Assembly: GCF_900156065.1 (NCBI RefSeq)
Contig: NZ_FTNF01000033.1
Location: 1-42,595, forward strand
Direction of reading: 5' to 3'
DNA: 42,595 nt
Origin: Micromonospora avicenniae
GTDB taxonomy: Bacteria; Actinomycetota; Actinomycetes; Mycobacteriales; Micromonosporaceae
Shown: positions 6,697-15,002 of the stretch, piece after piece
Numbering within the stretch: position 1 is the stretch's first letter
How the letters are laid out: every line of letters starts with the position of its first letter
Position numbers and translations under genes: made by a program
Notes under the pieces: model-generated
What the model was told of the DNA's origin: nothing
Databases searched by the model: none
Seen by the model: the letters and a program-made list of their open reading frames with translations, nothing else

Positions 6697-9600
6697 ATGA
6701 GTGGCGCGGCCGTCAACTCCCGGCAACTGCGCCGGCACGTGGTGCGCGTGGACGCCCTCGCCGGCGGCCTGCTGGGCAGCGGGTTCTTCATCGCGCCCGG
6801 CTGGGTGGTCACCGCCGCCCACGTCCTGTTCGATCGCGCCCGGGGAGACTTCCACAAGGTGGTCGTGACACCCGCGGCCGGCGATGTGGGCGACGTGGCG
6901 GTGCGCGCCGACGTGGTGGCGTCCTCCGAGGTGCCGGACGGCACAGCGCTGTGGCCCTTTCCGGACCTGGCACTGCTGCGATTGCACGACAGCGAGCCGT
7001 GGGTGAGCCGTCATCCCTGCGTGTGGGCGGCGAACGGCGAGCCCCTGGGCGACGACTGTCACGCCTACGGCTTTCCGCCTCGCGAGCTGCGCGGGCCGTC
7101 GTACGGCGCGCCGGCCCGGTTCGCCTTCGAAGGCGTCGACGGTGACGGGTTCTTCCGGCTCAAGCTCGGCCAGGCGGCCCCGGGCCTGTCCGGTGCGCCG
7201 TTGCTGTGCCCGACCCGCCGCGCCGTGGTGGGTGTGATGACCGGGACGCGGGATCGCTCCAGCGACCTGGGCGGCTGGGCGGCGCCGATCTCCGCGCTGC
7301 TCGGCGAGATGCCGGGCGTCCCCGATGAGTTGATCCATCACGGGCGCAGCCTGGTCCGGCAGGGGACCGAAGCGGTGCTGGCCGATCGCAGCACCTGGCA
7401 CGCGGTGGTCCCGGTCACTGTTCCCGAGGAGCTGTGGCCGGACTGGGACGGGTTCCAGCGGGAGCGCAACTCGTTGCCGGCGGAGATGCTGCTGGCCGAC
7501 TCGCGTGTCGTGCCCTACCGGTTGCGCGACGAGGACCTTCGGCGGGCGGTGCGCTGGTGCGAGCAGCCCACCGCGATGGAGGTGTGGCGCTTCGCCGGCG
7601 TCGGCGGTGCCGGGAAGACACGCCACGCGATCGAACTGTGCCGGGTGATGGCGCAGCGGGACTGGCTCGTCGTGCGGTGGACCGAGTTGACCGCGCTGCC
7701 GGCCGCCGTGCAGGACGTCGCGGGCCTGCCGCTGCCCCGGCTCATCGTCATCGACTACGTCGAGGCGATCGCGGTCGACACGCTCCGCTCGCTGCTCGAC
7801 AAGCTTCGCGCCCACGCCACGCCGCTCGCACCGGTGCGGGTGGTGTTCCTGACGCGCACGGCCGCCGCTTACCCGTTGGGCGGCGGTGACGTCCTGCGTG
7901 AGATCGGCAAAGGGGCGGGGCCGGCGCTGCGGAAGGTGCTCAACAGCAGCGGTGACGCGGTTGCCATCCGCCGCATCTCGCTGCCAGAGCGTCGCGAGCT
8001 CTACGAGGCGGCTTTCCGGGCGTTCCGGCGTGCCTGGCTGGGCGAGGAGCTGACGCCGCCGGTGCCGGTGCCGGACCTCGCCAGCAAGCGGTACGAGGTC
8101 CCGCTGGAGGTGTTGCTCGAGGCGTTCGACCGCGCGCTGTCAGGTAGTCCCGCGACGCGGGACCGGCCCCCGGTGGATCGCGCGCTCGATCACGAGGCGC
8201 GGTACTGGAACAGCCGTGCGCCGGCCGCGCTGTCCGAGGGAGCGCGGCGCGCGGCGGTGGCCGTGGCCACCCTCGCCGGGGCGGAGACCGACGAGCAGGC
8301 CGATGCGCTGCTGCGGGTGCTTCCGGAGCTGCGTGGGGGCGCGCGGGCCGCGTTGCGCGGCGAGACGGCGGCCTGGCTGTCCGAGCTCTACGCCGGGGCC
8401 TTGCACATCAATCCGGTACGGCCCGATCTGCTGGGAGAGGCGCTGGTGGCCGAGGTGCTCGCGGGTCAACGCGACGGCGGCAGGGAGTTGCTCGGGGCGG
8501 TGCTCGGGCTCGACGACGGGGCCCAGGTGGCGCGGAGTCTCGACCTGTTGGCCCGGCTGGTCGTCACCAACGCGGCGGTCGTGGGCTGCGTCGCGGCCGC
8601 ATTGTTCGATCGGCACCGGCAGCTGGTCGAGCGGGCCGAGACGCGCGCCGAGGGCACCGCCGACCGGCCGGGAAAGCTGGATCTGGCGATCGGCCTGCAA
8701 CGGTTGCTCGGCGGTGCCGTCGACACGCGGATGGAGGAACTGGCCCGGGCGGCCCCGGCCGGCGATGTCGAGCTGCTCGAGCTGTCCGTGTCGTACAGCA
8801 GGATCGGCGATCTGGCGCGGAACTCCGGTCAGAGTGAGCGCGCCGAGCGGCTCTACGGCCGCGGTCTGTCCATTCGTAAGCGGTTGTCGCGGGCGCACCC
8901 GGACGACGACCGCCTCGCCCGTGAACTGTCCATCTCCTACAACAAGCTGGGTCGACTGGCGTTCCGGCTCGGGCAGATCGAGCGCGCCCGCGGGCTGTAC
9001 GAGAAGGGGTTGGCGATTCGTGAGCGGCTGGTGAGCCGGCACCCCGACGACAGCGACCTCGCCCGGGACTACACGGTCTCTCTGGACGGTCTTGCCGAAC
9101 TCACCCGTGAGGCGGGTGACAGCTGGCGGGCGGAGCGCCGGTACCGGGAGGTGTTGGCGATCCGTGTGCGCCTGTGCGCGGAGGACCCGGCGAACACCAC
9201 GTACGCCCGTGACCTGTCGATCTCCTATGACGTGCTGGGTGATCTCGCGATGGAGGCGGGGCGACCCGGCGAGGCGCGACGGCTGTACGAACAGGGGCAC
9301 CGCATCCGCGAGCGGCTGTGGCGCGACGATCGGGAGAACACGACGTACGCCCGCGACCTGTCGAATTCGTATCACCGTCTGGGTGAGCTCGCTTTCGAGG
9401 CCGGCTGGTTCAGTGAGGCGCAGCGTCACTACGAGCGGGCGTTGGAGATTCGGCAGCGGCTGCATGCGTCGCAACCGCGCAACACGCTGTTCGCCCACGA
9501 CCTGGTGGTCTCCTACGGTGGGCTCGGTGAGCTGGCGGCCCGCGAGGGGCCGCTGGACGAGGCCGAACGGCTCTACCAACTGGGGTTGGCGGTTGCCGAG

Positions 9601-10119
9601 GATCTGCTCGCGGCGGAGCCGCGTGATGTGAGCTTCGCCCGTGACGGCCTGTTCTTCTACCTCTGGCTGGGTGATCTCGCGCTCCGGCGCAGGAGGAACC
9701 CGGAGGCGGCGCAGTTCTACCGGCTCGGCCGCAGCCGGGCCGAACGGCTGCTCGCCGGTGAGCCGGACAATCCGTCGTTCGCGCGTATCTTGGCGACCTT
9801 CTACGAACGCCTGGGCATGGTGGCGTTGGACGCCGCCGCGGGTGCGATCTCCGTCGACGCGGAGACGCTGTTCAGTGCGGCGGTGCATTTCCGTCGCGGC
9901 CTGTGGGTCAGGGATCAGGGGAGCGTGGAGCTCGCCGAGGAGCTGGCCGGGTCGCTGCGGTGGTACAGCCGGGTCGCCGATCAGGCCGGCAGCGAACGGG
10001 CGATCGCGGAGGCGCGGGAGGCGCTCGAGCTGTTCGAGGGCTCCGGGTCGCTCAGCAGGTCCGCGCGGGACCTGCTGGACCAGCTACGGCAGTCGCACCC
10101 GCGCGATGACCAGTGGTAG
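6697..10119 (+). CDS. trypsin-like protease / P-loop NTPase / TPR protein
   Basis: A 1140-residue multidomain protein. Residues 1-200 are a trypsin-like protease with an apparent full triad: H42 (TAAH), D90 (PDLALL) and S165 (PGLSGAP). Residues about 285-560 are a STAND-like NTPase with Walker A GVGGAGKT at 301-308 and a Walker B-like RLIVIDYVE near 347. A helical stretch leads to tetratricopeptide repeats (about 680-1010) with the recurring pattern of LGDLA, ERLY and AIRERL at roughly 50-residue spacing. No signal peptide or membrane segment is visible, so it should act in the cytoplasm. The layout is that of an NLR-like sensor whose effector is a protease: TPRs sense, NTPase switches, trypsin cuts. 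Target and trigger are unknown. It follows the Trypco1-like gene and precedes fxsA by 238 bases, with no strong terminator between. Confidence 0.9.
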   Translation: MSGAAVNSRQLRRHVVRVDALAGGLLGSGFFIAPGWVVTAAHVLFDRARGDFHKVVVTPAAGDVGDVAVRADVVASSEVPDGTALWPFPDLALLRLHDSEPWVSRHPCVWAANGEPLGDDCHAYGFPPRELRGPSYGAPARFAFEGVDGDGFFRLKLGQAAPGLSGAPLLCPTRRAVVGVMTGTRDRSSDLGGWAAPISALLGEMPGVPDELIHHGRSLVRQGTEAVLADRSTWHAVVPVTVPEELWPDWDGFQRERNSLPAEMLLADSRVVPYRLRDEDLRRAVRWCEQPTAMEVWRFAGVGGAGKTRHAIELCRVMAQRDWLVVRWTELTALPAAVQDVAGLPLPRLIVIDYVEAIAVDTLRSLLDKLRAHATPLAPVRVVFLTRTAAAYPLGGGDVLREIGKGAGPALRKVLNSSGDAVAIRRISLPERRELYEAAFRAFRRAWLGEELTPPVPVPDLASKRYEVPLEVLLEAFDRALSGSPATRDRPPVDRALDHEARYWNSRAPAALSEGARRAAVAVATLAGAETDEQADALLRVLPELRGGARAALRGETAAWLSELYAGALHINPVRPDLLGEALVAEVLAGQRDGGRELLGAVLGLDDGAQVARSLDLLARLVVTNAAVVGCVAAALFDRHRQLVERAETRAEGTADRPGKLDLAIGLQRLLGGAVDTRMEELARAAPAGDVELLELSVSYSRIGDLARNSGQSERAERLYGRGLSIRKRLSRAHPDDDRLARELSISYNKLGRLAFRLGQIERARGLYEKGLAIRERLVSRHPDDSDLARDYTVSLDGLAELTREAGDSWRAERRYREVLAIRVRLCAEDPANTTYARDLSISYDVLGDLAMEAGRPGEARRLYEQGHRIRERLWRDDRENTTYARDLSNSYHRLGELAFEAGWFSEAQRHYERALEIRQRLHASQPRNTLFAHDLVVSYGGLGELAAREGPLDEAERLYQLGLAVAEDLLAAEPRDVSFARDGLFFYLWLGDLALRRRRNPEAAQFYRLGRSRAERLLAGEPDNPSFARILATFYERLGMVALDAAAGAISVDAETLFSAAVHFRRGLWVRDQGSVELAEELAGSLRWYSRVADQAGSERAIAEAREALELFEGSGSLSRSARDLLDQLRQSHPRDDQW

Positions 10120-10357
10120 CCGTTATCGGTCAGCCGCGTGGGGTGATGCGAACTTTCGACCGAATGGATAGTGTTGTCGTCAATACCTCCGGGTGATCCT
10201 GAGGTACGGAGGCTCGGCCGTCCATCGATGTGGCTGCAGGCCGTGACCTCCACACCATCCCACACAGTGCCAGCCTCCGATTACCGGGGTGCCCTGCGCC
10301 GGATCGTCGCCGACCGACCAGGGCATTCGTCGTAGAAAAGCAGAAAAGAGCGACCTC

Positions 10358-10534
10358 GTGAAGACTTTCGAGCAGCAGCGGGCGACCATGACCGAGTCGC
10401 TCGGTGAGGTGCGGCGTACACCGTTGCACGAGATCCCTGTCGACCAGGCGACGGACATCGTCAGGAAGGTCATGCGCCACCGCGAAAATGCCACGGGTGC
10501 TGTTGAGGTCGCTCGGTTCGGATCCGTCGCCTGA
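10358..10534 (+). CDS. fxsA: FxSxx-COOH RiPP precursor peptide
   Basis: A 58-residue peptide starting at GTG 10358 and ending ...ARFGSVA at the C-terminus, an exact fit to the FxSxx-COOH rule (F-G-S-V-A). Known for the family: the radical SAM enzyme FxsB links the Phe ring to the Ser side-chain carbon, giving a three-residue cyclophane. The leader part carries the TPLHEIPVDQATDIVRKVM helix typical of FxsA leaders (hydrophobic start, then an amphipathic helix). Start choice: GTG 10358 has AAAAGAG upstream; ATG 10388 (MTESLGEV) is possible and gives a more usual FxsA length; an ATG at 10289 would add an atypical basic extension. The gene ends 15 bases before fxsB. No leader-cleavage site or dedicated exporter is visible, so the peptide may remain in the cell. 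Confidence 0.9.
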   Translation: MKTFEQQRATMTESLGEVRRTPLHEIPVDQATDIVRKVMRHRENATGAVEVARFGSVA

Positions 10535-10549
10535 CATGCGTCGACCGTC

Positions 10550-12904
10550 GTGACCGTCCCCGGATCGCCGCCGGCGACCTGGCCCATCAGCCAGTACGTG
10601 CTGAAGGTCCACAGCCGCTGCGATCTCGCGTGCGACCACTGCTACATCTACGAGCACGCTGACCAGAGCTGGCGCGGCCGCCCTCGGTACATGGATCTGG
10701 ATACCGCGTCGGCGGCCGCCGGACGGATCGCCGAACACGCGGCGGCGCACCGCCTGCCCGCGGTAACCGTCGTGTTGCACGGCGGCGAACCACTGTTGCT
10801 CGGTCCGCACCGCATGCGGGAGATCCTTCATGTACTGCGGCGACGGATCGAACCCGTCAGCCGGCTCGAGCTGCGGATGCAGTCCAACGGCGTTCGGCTG
10901 TCCGAGGAGTACTGCGACCTCTTCGCCGAGTACGACGTCCGCGTCGGCGTCTCACTGGACGGCGACCGCCCGGCCAACGACCGCCACCGCCGGTTCCCGC
11001 ACGGGGGCAGCAGCCACCCGCAGGTCCTGCGCGGTATCGGGTTGCTGCGCCGGCCTGCGTACCGGCGGCAGTTCGCGGGCATCCTCTGCACGGTCGACAT
11101 CGCCAACGACCCCGTCGCCGTCTACGAGGCGTTGCGGGCCGAGGAACCGCCGCTGGTCGACCTGCTGCTGCCGCACGCCACCTGGGCGATCCCGCCGCAA
11201 CGACCGCCCGGCCAGGCCACGCCGTACGCGCGGTGGCTCCTGACCGTCTACGACCGCTGGACCGCCGACGGTCGGCCGATACCGATCCGGTTGTTCACGT
11301 CGCTGCTGTCCACCGGGGCGGGTGGCCACAGCGGCAACGAGTGGGTCGGCCTCGACCCGGCGGACCTCGCCACCATCGAGACCGACGGCACCTGGGAACA
11401 GGTCGACTCGCTGAAGATCACCTACCCGGGCGCACCCGCCACCGGGATGAGCGTGTTCACCCACGCAGTGGACGAGGTGTCGGCGCTACCCGGCGTCGCC
11501 CGCCGGCAGACCGGCCTGGACGGACTGGCGGCGACGTGCCGTGCCTGCCCGGTCGTACGCCAGTGCGGCGGAGGGCTGTTCGCGCACCGGTACCGCGAAG
11601 GTGCCGGCTTCGACAACCCGTCGGTGTACTGCGCCGACCTCAAGGAGTTGATCGTGTCGATGAACACGCGGACGGGAGCCGCATCGGCCCCCACCCCACC
11701 AGAGGTCGACCGTGAGGGCGCGGACCTGCCCGACGGTCTGCTGGACCGCATCGGCTCCGGGTGCACCGACGAGGACGACCTCCGGTTCCTCAACGGTTCC
11801 CACCTGGCGATCACGCGGGCGCTGCTCGTGCGGGTGGCCGACCCCGGATCTGCGGCCACCCGGCCCGGCTGGGAGGTGCTCACGCGGCTGGACCAGGAGG
11901 CACCCGAGGCGGTCGAGGAGACGCTCGCCCACCCGTACGTCCGCGCCTGGGCCGCCGAGGCGCAGCCGGGACCGGGCGGTGTCGATGGTGGAACCGGCGC
12001 CTATCTCGCCTGCGTCGCCGCGGCTGCCGCCGTACGGGCAGGCACCCGCGTCGAACTCGACGTTCCCATGCGGGCCGGCGTGATCCACCTGCCCTCGGTC
12101 GGCGCGGTGGTGCTGCCGACCCCGACCACCGGCACCGCGACGCTGACCGTGACACCGCGCAATTGGACCGTCCGTCACGGCGGTGAGCGGGCACGGATCA
12201 CGTTCCCCGACGCGCCGGGCGCGGGCGAGCCGCAGGTGACCGGTGCCCGCTGGCAGGGCAGCCGGCGGCTGCCGTTCGGCGGATCCTCGATCCTGTTCGA
12301 GGATCTCGATCCCTACCGTGACTGCCACGACTGGAAGGCAGCCGAGCGGGTGCACCCACCGCAGCTCGCCGCGTGGGGTGAGGCTCTGGCGCGCGCCTGG
12401 GAGGCCATCGAGGCCGACGTCCCACACCAGGCGTCCGTCGTCGGCGCCGGGCTGCGCGCGGTGGTACCGCTGCTCGACGACCCGGCCGGCACCCTGCGCA
12501 GCTCGACGGCGCGGCAGGCGTTCGCGTCGATCGGTCTCGCTCGTGCGGACGGCCCCACCACCGCGGTCATGATCGTGCACGAGTTCCAGCACAGTGTGCT
12601 GGGCGCCCTGCTCGACCTCTGCGACCTGTTCGACCCCGGACACAGCGGGCGGGTGAAGGTCGGCTGGCGCGACGATCCACGCCCGATCGAGGGGGTGCTG
12701 CAGGGCACGTACGCCCACCTCGCCATCACGAACATCTGGCGACAGCGGGCACGCCGCGACGGCGCCGGCAGCGTGGCGTACGAGCGTCACCGGCAGTACC
12801 GGCAGTGGACGGAGGAAGCGGCCGACGCGCTGCGCGGATCCGGCGCGCTGACCCCCGCGGGTGAACGGTTCGTCGATCGCATCGCCGAGGCGTTGACGAG
12901 TTGA
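10550..12904 (+). CDS. fxsB: radical SAM/SPASM cyclophane maturase with C-terminal HEXXH domain
   Basis: A 784-residue maturase for the FxsA peptide. The radical SAM cluster motif is C24-x3-C28-x2-C31 (HSRCDLACDHCY). The SPASM region has C330, C333 and C339 with C361 further on, for auxiliary iron-sulfur clusters. After a linker near residue 385, the C-terminal half is the HEXXH-type modification domain seen fused to a subset of FxsB proteins; it keeps H677-E678-F679-Q680-H681, with H723 (GTYAHL) a possible third ligand. Some family members are described as having an inactivated beta-hydroxylase extension, so the intact motif here is notable. Start GTG 10550. Its TGA overlaps the TTG start of the acetyltransferase (TTGA), so the two are translationally coupled. 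Confidence 0.95.
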   Translation: MTVPGSPPATWPISQYVLKVHSRCDLACDHCYIYEHADQSWRGRPRYMDLDTASAAAGRIAEHAAAHRLPAVTVVLHGGEPLLLGPHRMREILHVLRRRIEPVSRLELRMQSNGVRLSEEYCDLFAEYDVRVGVSLDGDRPANDRHRRFPHGGSSHPQVLRGIGLLRRPAYRRQFAGILCTVDIANDPVAVYEALRAEEPPLVDLLLPHATWAIPPQRPPGQATPYARWLLTVYDRWTADGRPIPIRLFTSLLSTGAGGHSGNEWVGLDPADLATIETDGTWEQVDSLKITYPGAPATGMSVFTHAVDEVSALPGVARRQTGLDGLAATCRACPVVRQCGGGLFAHRYREGAGFDNPSVYCADLKELIVSMNTRTGAASAPTPPEVDREGADLPDGLLDRIGSGCTDEDDLRFLNGSHLAITRALLVRVADPGSAATRPGWEVLTRLDQEAPEAVEETLAHPYVRAWAAEAQPGPGGVDGGTGAYLACVAAAAAVRAGTRVELDVPMRAGVIHLPSVGAVVLPTPTTGTATLTVTPRNWTVRHGGERARITFPDAPGAGEPQVTGARWQGSRRLPFGGSSILFEDLDPYRDCHDWKAAERVHPPQLAAWGEALARAWEAIEADVPHQASVVGAGLRAVVPLLDDPAGTLRSSTARQAFASIGLARADGPTTAVMIVHEFQHSVLGALLDLCDLFDPGHSGRVKVGWRDDPRPIEGVLQGTYAHLAITNIWRQRARRDGAGSVAYERHRQYRQWTEEAADALRGSGALTPAGERFVDRIAEALTS

Positions 12905-13713
12905 CGGCGACGACGGCGACGACCGGCACCGTCGCGTCACTGAGCGAAGAGTTCGTTGCGGCGGGCGTCACCGCTGGCCGTACCGTCCTGGTGCACACGT
13001 CCATGCGCGCGGTGGGTCCGGTGGACGGCGGTGTGGCCACGGTGCTGGCGGCGCTGCGCCGGGTGATCGGGCGGGCGGCGGTCGTGGTGTCCGCACAGAC
13101 CCCGAACAACTCCACCTCCAGCCCCGCCTTCCGGGCGGCGACCCGAGGAATGACGCCTGCCGAGGTGGCCGGTCACATCGCCCGGATCGAGGGGTTCGAC
13201 CCGGCCACGACGCCGTCGTTCGGCGTGGGCGTGTTCGCCGAGCACGTGCGCCAGGACCCGGAAGCTGTGCGCAGCACACATCCGCAGGCCTCGTTCGCCG
13301 CGCTGGGGCACGGCGCGGCGGAGTTGATGCGCGTCCACGACCTGGAGTGTCACCTCGGCGAGCGGTCACCTCTGGGCGCGTTGTACGAGGCGGACGCGAC
13401 CATCTTGCTGCTGGGCGTCGGCTACGGCGCCTGCACCGCCTTCCACCTCGCGGAGTACCGCCTGCCGCGGCGGCCGACACGCGAATACTGTTGTTTCCTC
13501 CGCGACGGCGACGGCGACGGCGACCGGCGCGTACGGTGCGACTTCACCGGCCTCGACCTGGACGACGGCGACTTCGAGTTCCTCGGGCGGGCGATGGAGA
13601 CCTCACCCGACGTCGTGGTGACCCGAGGCAGGGTCGGACGTGCGCGCACCCTCAGCATGCCGATGCGCCGAGCGGTCGACTTCGCCGTCGGCTGGATGGC
13701 CCGTAACAGGTGA
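12901..13713 (+). CDS. AAC(3)-family N-acetyltransferase of the Fxs locus
   Basis: A 270-residue acyltransferase of the aminoglycoside 3-N-acetyltransferase fold, using acetyl-CoA. Visible marks: VLVHTSMRAVGPVDGG, VSAQTPNNSTS, the conserved histidine-serine pair in THPQASFAALG, LGERSPLGALYEADATILLLG, and TAFHLAEYR. Start TTG 12901 overlaps the fxsB stop by four bases, which ties it to the peptide pathway. AAC(3)-like genes recur in Fxs loci, so the natural substrate is more likely the FxsA product or another locus molecule than an aminoglycoside drug; that is inference. An acidic DGDGDGD loop near residue 205 is a local oddity. The 120-base gap to fxsC holds no clear promoter. Confidence 0.88.
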   Translation: MTATTATTGTVASLSEEFVAAGVTAGRTVLVHTSMRAVGPVDGGVATVLAALRRVIGRAAVVVSAQTPNNSTSSPAFRAATRGMTPAEVAGHIARIEGFDPATTPSFGVGVFAEHVRQDPEAVRSTHPQASFAALGHGAAELMRVHDLECHLGERSPLGALYEADATILLLGVGYGACTAFHLAEYRLPRRPTREYCCFLRDGDGDGDRRVRCDFTGLDLDDGDFEFLGRAMETSPDVVVTRGRVGRARTLSMPMRRAVDFAVGWMARNR

Positions 13714-13833
13714 TCGACCGTTCCTGGTATGTACCCACGCTTTCACGTATTGTGATGGCCGCGCAACGCACAGGACGGTTGGGGGCGTGGCGGTGGGGAT
13801 CGGCTCGTCGAGCTTCATCGTGGGCAGGCCGCA

Positions 13834-14997
13834 ATGAGGCCGGAGGAGCCCTCACCGACCGGCGGGCAGGAGACGTTCTACTTCTTCCTCAGCCATGCGC
13901 ATCCGCAGCCCGTGGACCCGCACATCGAGGTCGACTACTACGTGCGGGTGGTGTTCCGCGACCTGTCCCACGCGGTCAGCAGCCGGTCGCGGGAGAAGGC
14001 CGACTGGTCCGTCGGGCTGTTCCGTCCGTGCGTGGACCCGCCGATCGAGCCCGACCGCGTCGACCGCGCCCTCGCCTCCACCGCCGTGTTCGTGGCGCTG
14101 CGGTCGGCGTGCTACGACGCTGACGAGCAAGCCGCCGTCGAGCGGGCCGCCTTCTACCGCCAACCGTCCACCCTGCACGACCGTCCGCCCCAGCAACGGC
14201 TGCTGCCGGTGCTGTGGGAGGTGCCGCCGGCCGCCGCGTCCTGGGCGACCCTCGACACCGCCCTGACCCCGCTGCCGCAGGTGCCGCAGTACGCCGAGAC
14301 AGGGCTGGCCGCCCTGAGCCGCCGCCACGCGGACCGCGAAGCCTACGACCGGGTCCTGGCGTTCCTCAGCGAGTGGATCATCGACGTGGCGGAAGGCCGG
14401 CAGGTACCGGCGAGCGCCCACTGGCCCGGCACACCGCCACGCAAGGCGAAGCCGGCCTTCGTGATCGCCACGCTCGGCGTCCCCGCCGACAGCGACGACA
14501 ACCCAACGGCGACCCGGCAACGACCCGCAGGGGACCTCGCCGTCGAAGGGCTGCTGCGGCAGGCCGCGGCACGCGTCGCCGAGTACGTGAACGGAGCCCG
14601 GTTCGACGTCCAGAAAATCGATGTCACCTCCGGCGACGACCGTCTCGGTAAACGTCCGACGGTGCTGCTCATCGACGCGGCGACGCTGGAGACGGACGGC
14701 GGGAGGGCGAAGCTCCAACAGCTCCTCCGGGCCCTGCCCACCTGGGTGCAGCCGCTGCTCGTGCCGGACAGCCTCGACGACGTGCGCCCACCCGGGGCCG
14801 ACCTGTGGGACGGGCGGGGGGCGCCCGCCGCAGGCCCCCGGTGGGTTCCCCGACCACGCATCATGACCGAGCTCAACGCACCGGCCGCGGTCATCACCGC
14901 CGCGATCGACCGGGCCACCCGAAACTTCGACGACGAGCATCTGGTGGAGCGGCGGTACCCGCCGCGCCCGCGCTCGAACAGCCAACCGGAGGAGTAG
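13834..14997 (+). CDS. fxsC: TIR-like protein FxsC
   Basis: A 387-residue protein whose N-terminus matches the TIR-like FxsC family: FYFFLSHAHPQ (beta-A strand with the SHA motif), a long first helix with VFRDLSHAVSSRSREKADW, and VFVALRSACYDADE. The middle (residues about 200-330) looks like a second alpha/beta unit with FVIATLGVPAD and VLLIDAATL. TIR domains can be NAD-consuming enzymes or adaptors; I cannot place a catalytic glutamate with confidence, so either role is open. Start ATG 13834 has GCAGG just upstream. The stop lies 5 bases before fxsT and the fxsT ribosome site lies inside its last codons, indicating coupling. Confidence 0.9.
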   Translation: MRPEEPSPTGGQETFYFFLSHAHPQPVDPHIEVDYYVRVVFRDLSHAVSSRSREKADWSVGLFRPCVDPPIEPDRVDRALASTAVFVALRSACYDADEQAAVERAAFYRQPSTLHDRPPQQRLLPVLWEVPPAAASWATLDTALTPLPQVPQYAETGLAALSRRHADREAYDRVLAFLSEWIIDVAEGRQVPASAHWPGTPPRKAKPAFVIATLGVPADSDDNPTATRQRPAGDLAVEGLLRQAAARVAEYVNGARFDVQKIDVTSGDDRLGKRPTVLLIDAATLETDGGRAKLQQLLRALPTWVQPLLVPDSLDDVRPPGADLWDGRGAPAAGPRWVPRPRIMTELNAPAAVITAAIDRATRNFDDEHLVERRYPPRPRSNSQPEE

Positions 14998-15002
14998 CAG
15001 AC

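Noticed and set aside
8140..9888. 582-codon minus-strand frame opposite the trypsin/NTPase/TPR gene
   Set aside because: Antisense to TPR repeats, with pseudo-periodic content caused by the repeats; no family signature.
11486..12940. 484-codon minus-strand frame opposite fxsB
   Set aside because: Arg/Gly-rich antisense frame; the SPASM and HEXXH motifs prove the plus strand.
13787..13837. Tiny frame starting at GTG 13787, ending ATGA with fxsC, that looked like a second FxS-type peptide
   Set aside because: Its end is FIVGRPQ, which lacks the F-x-S-x-x end, and 16 codons leave no leader.
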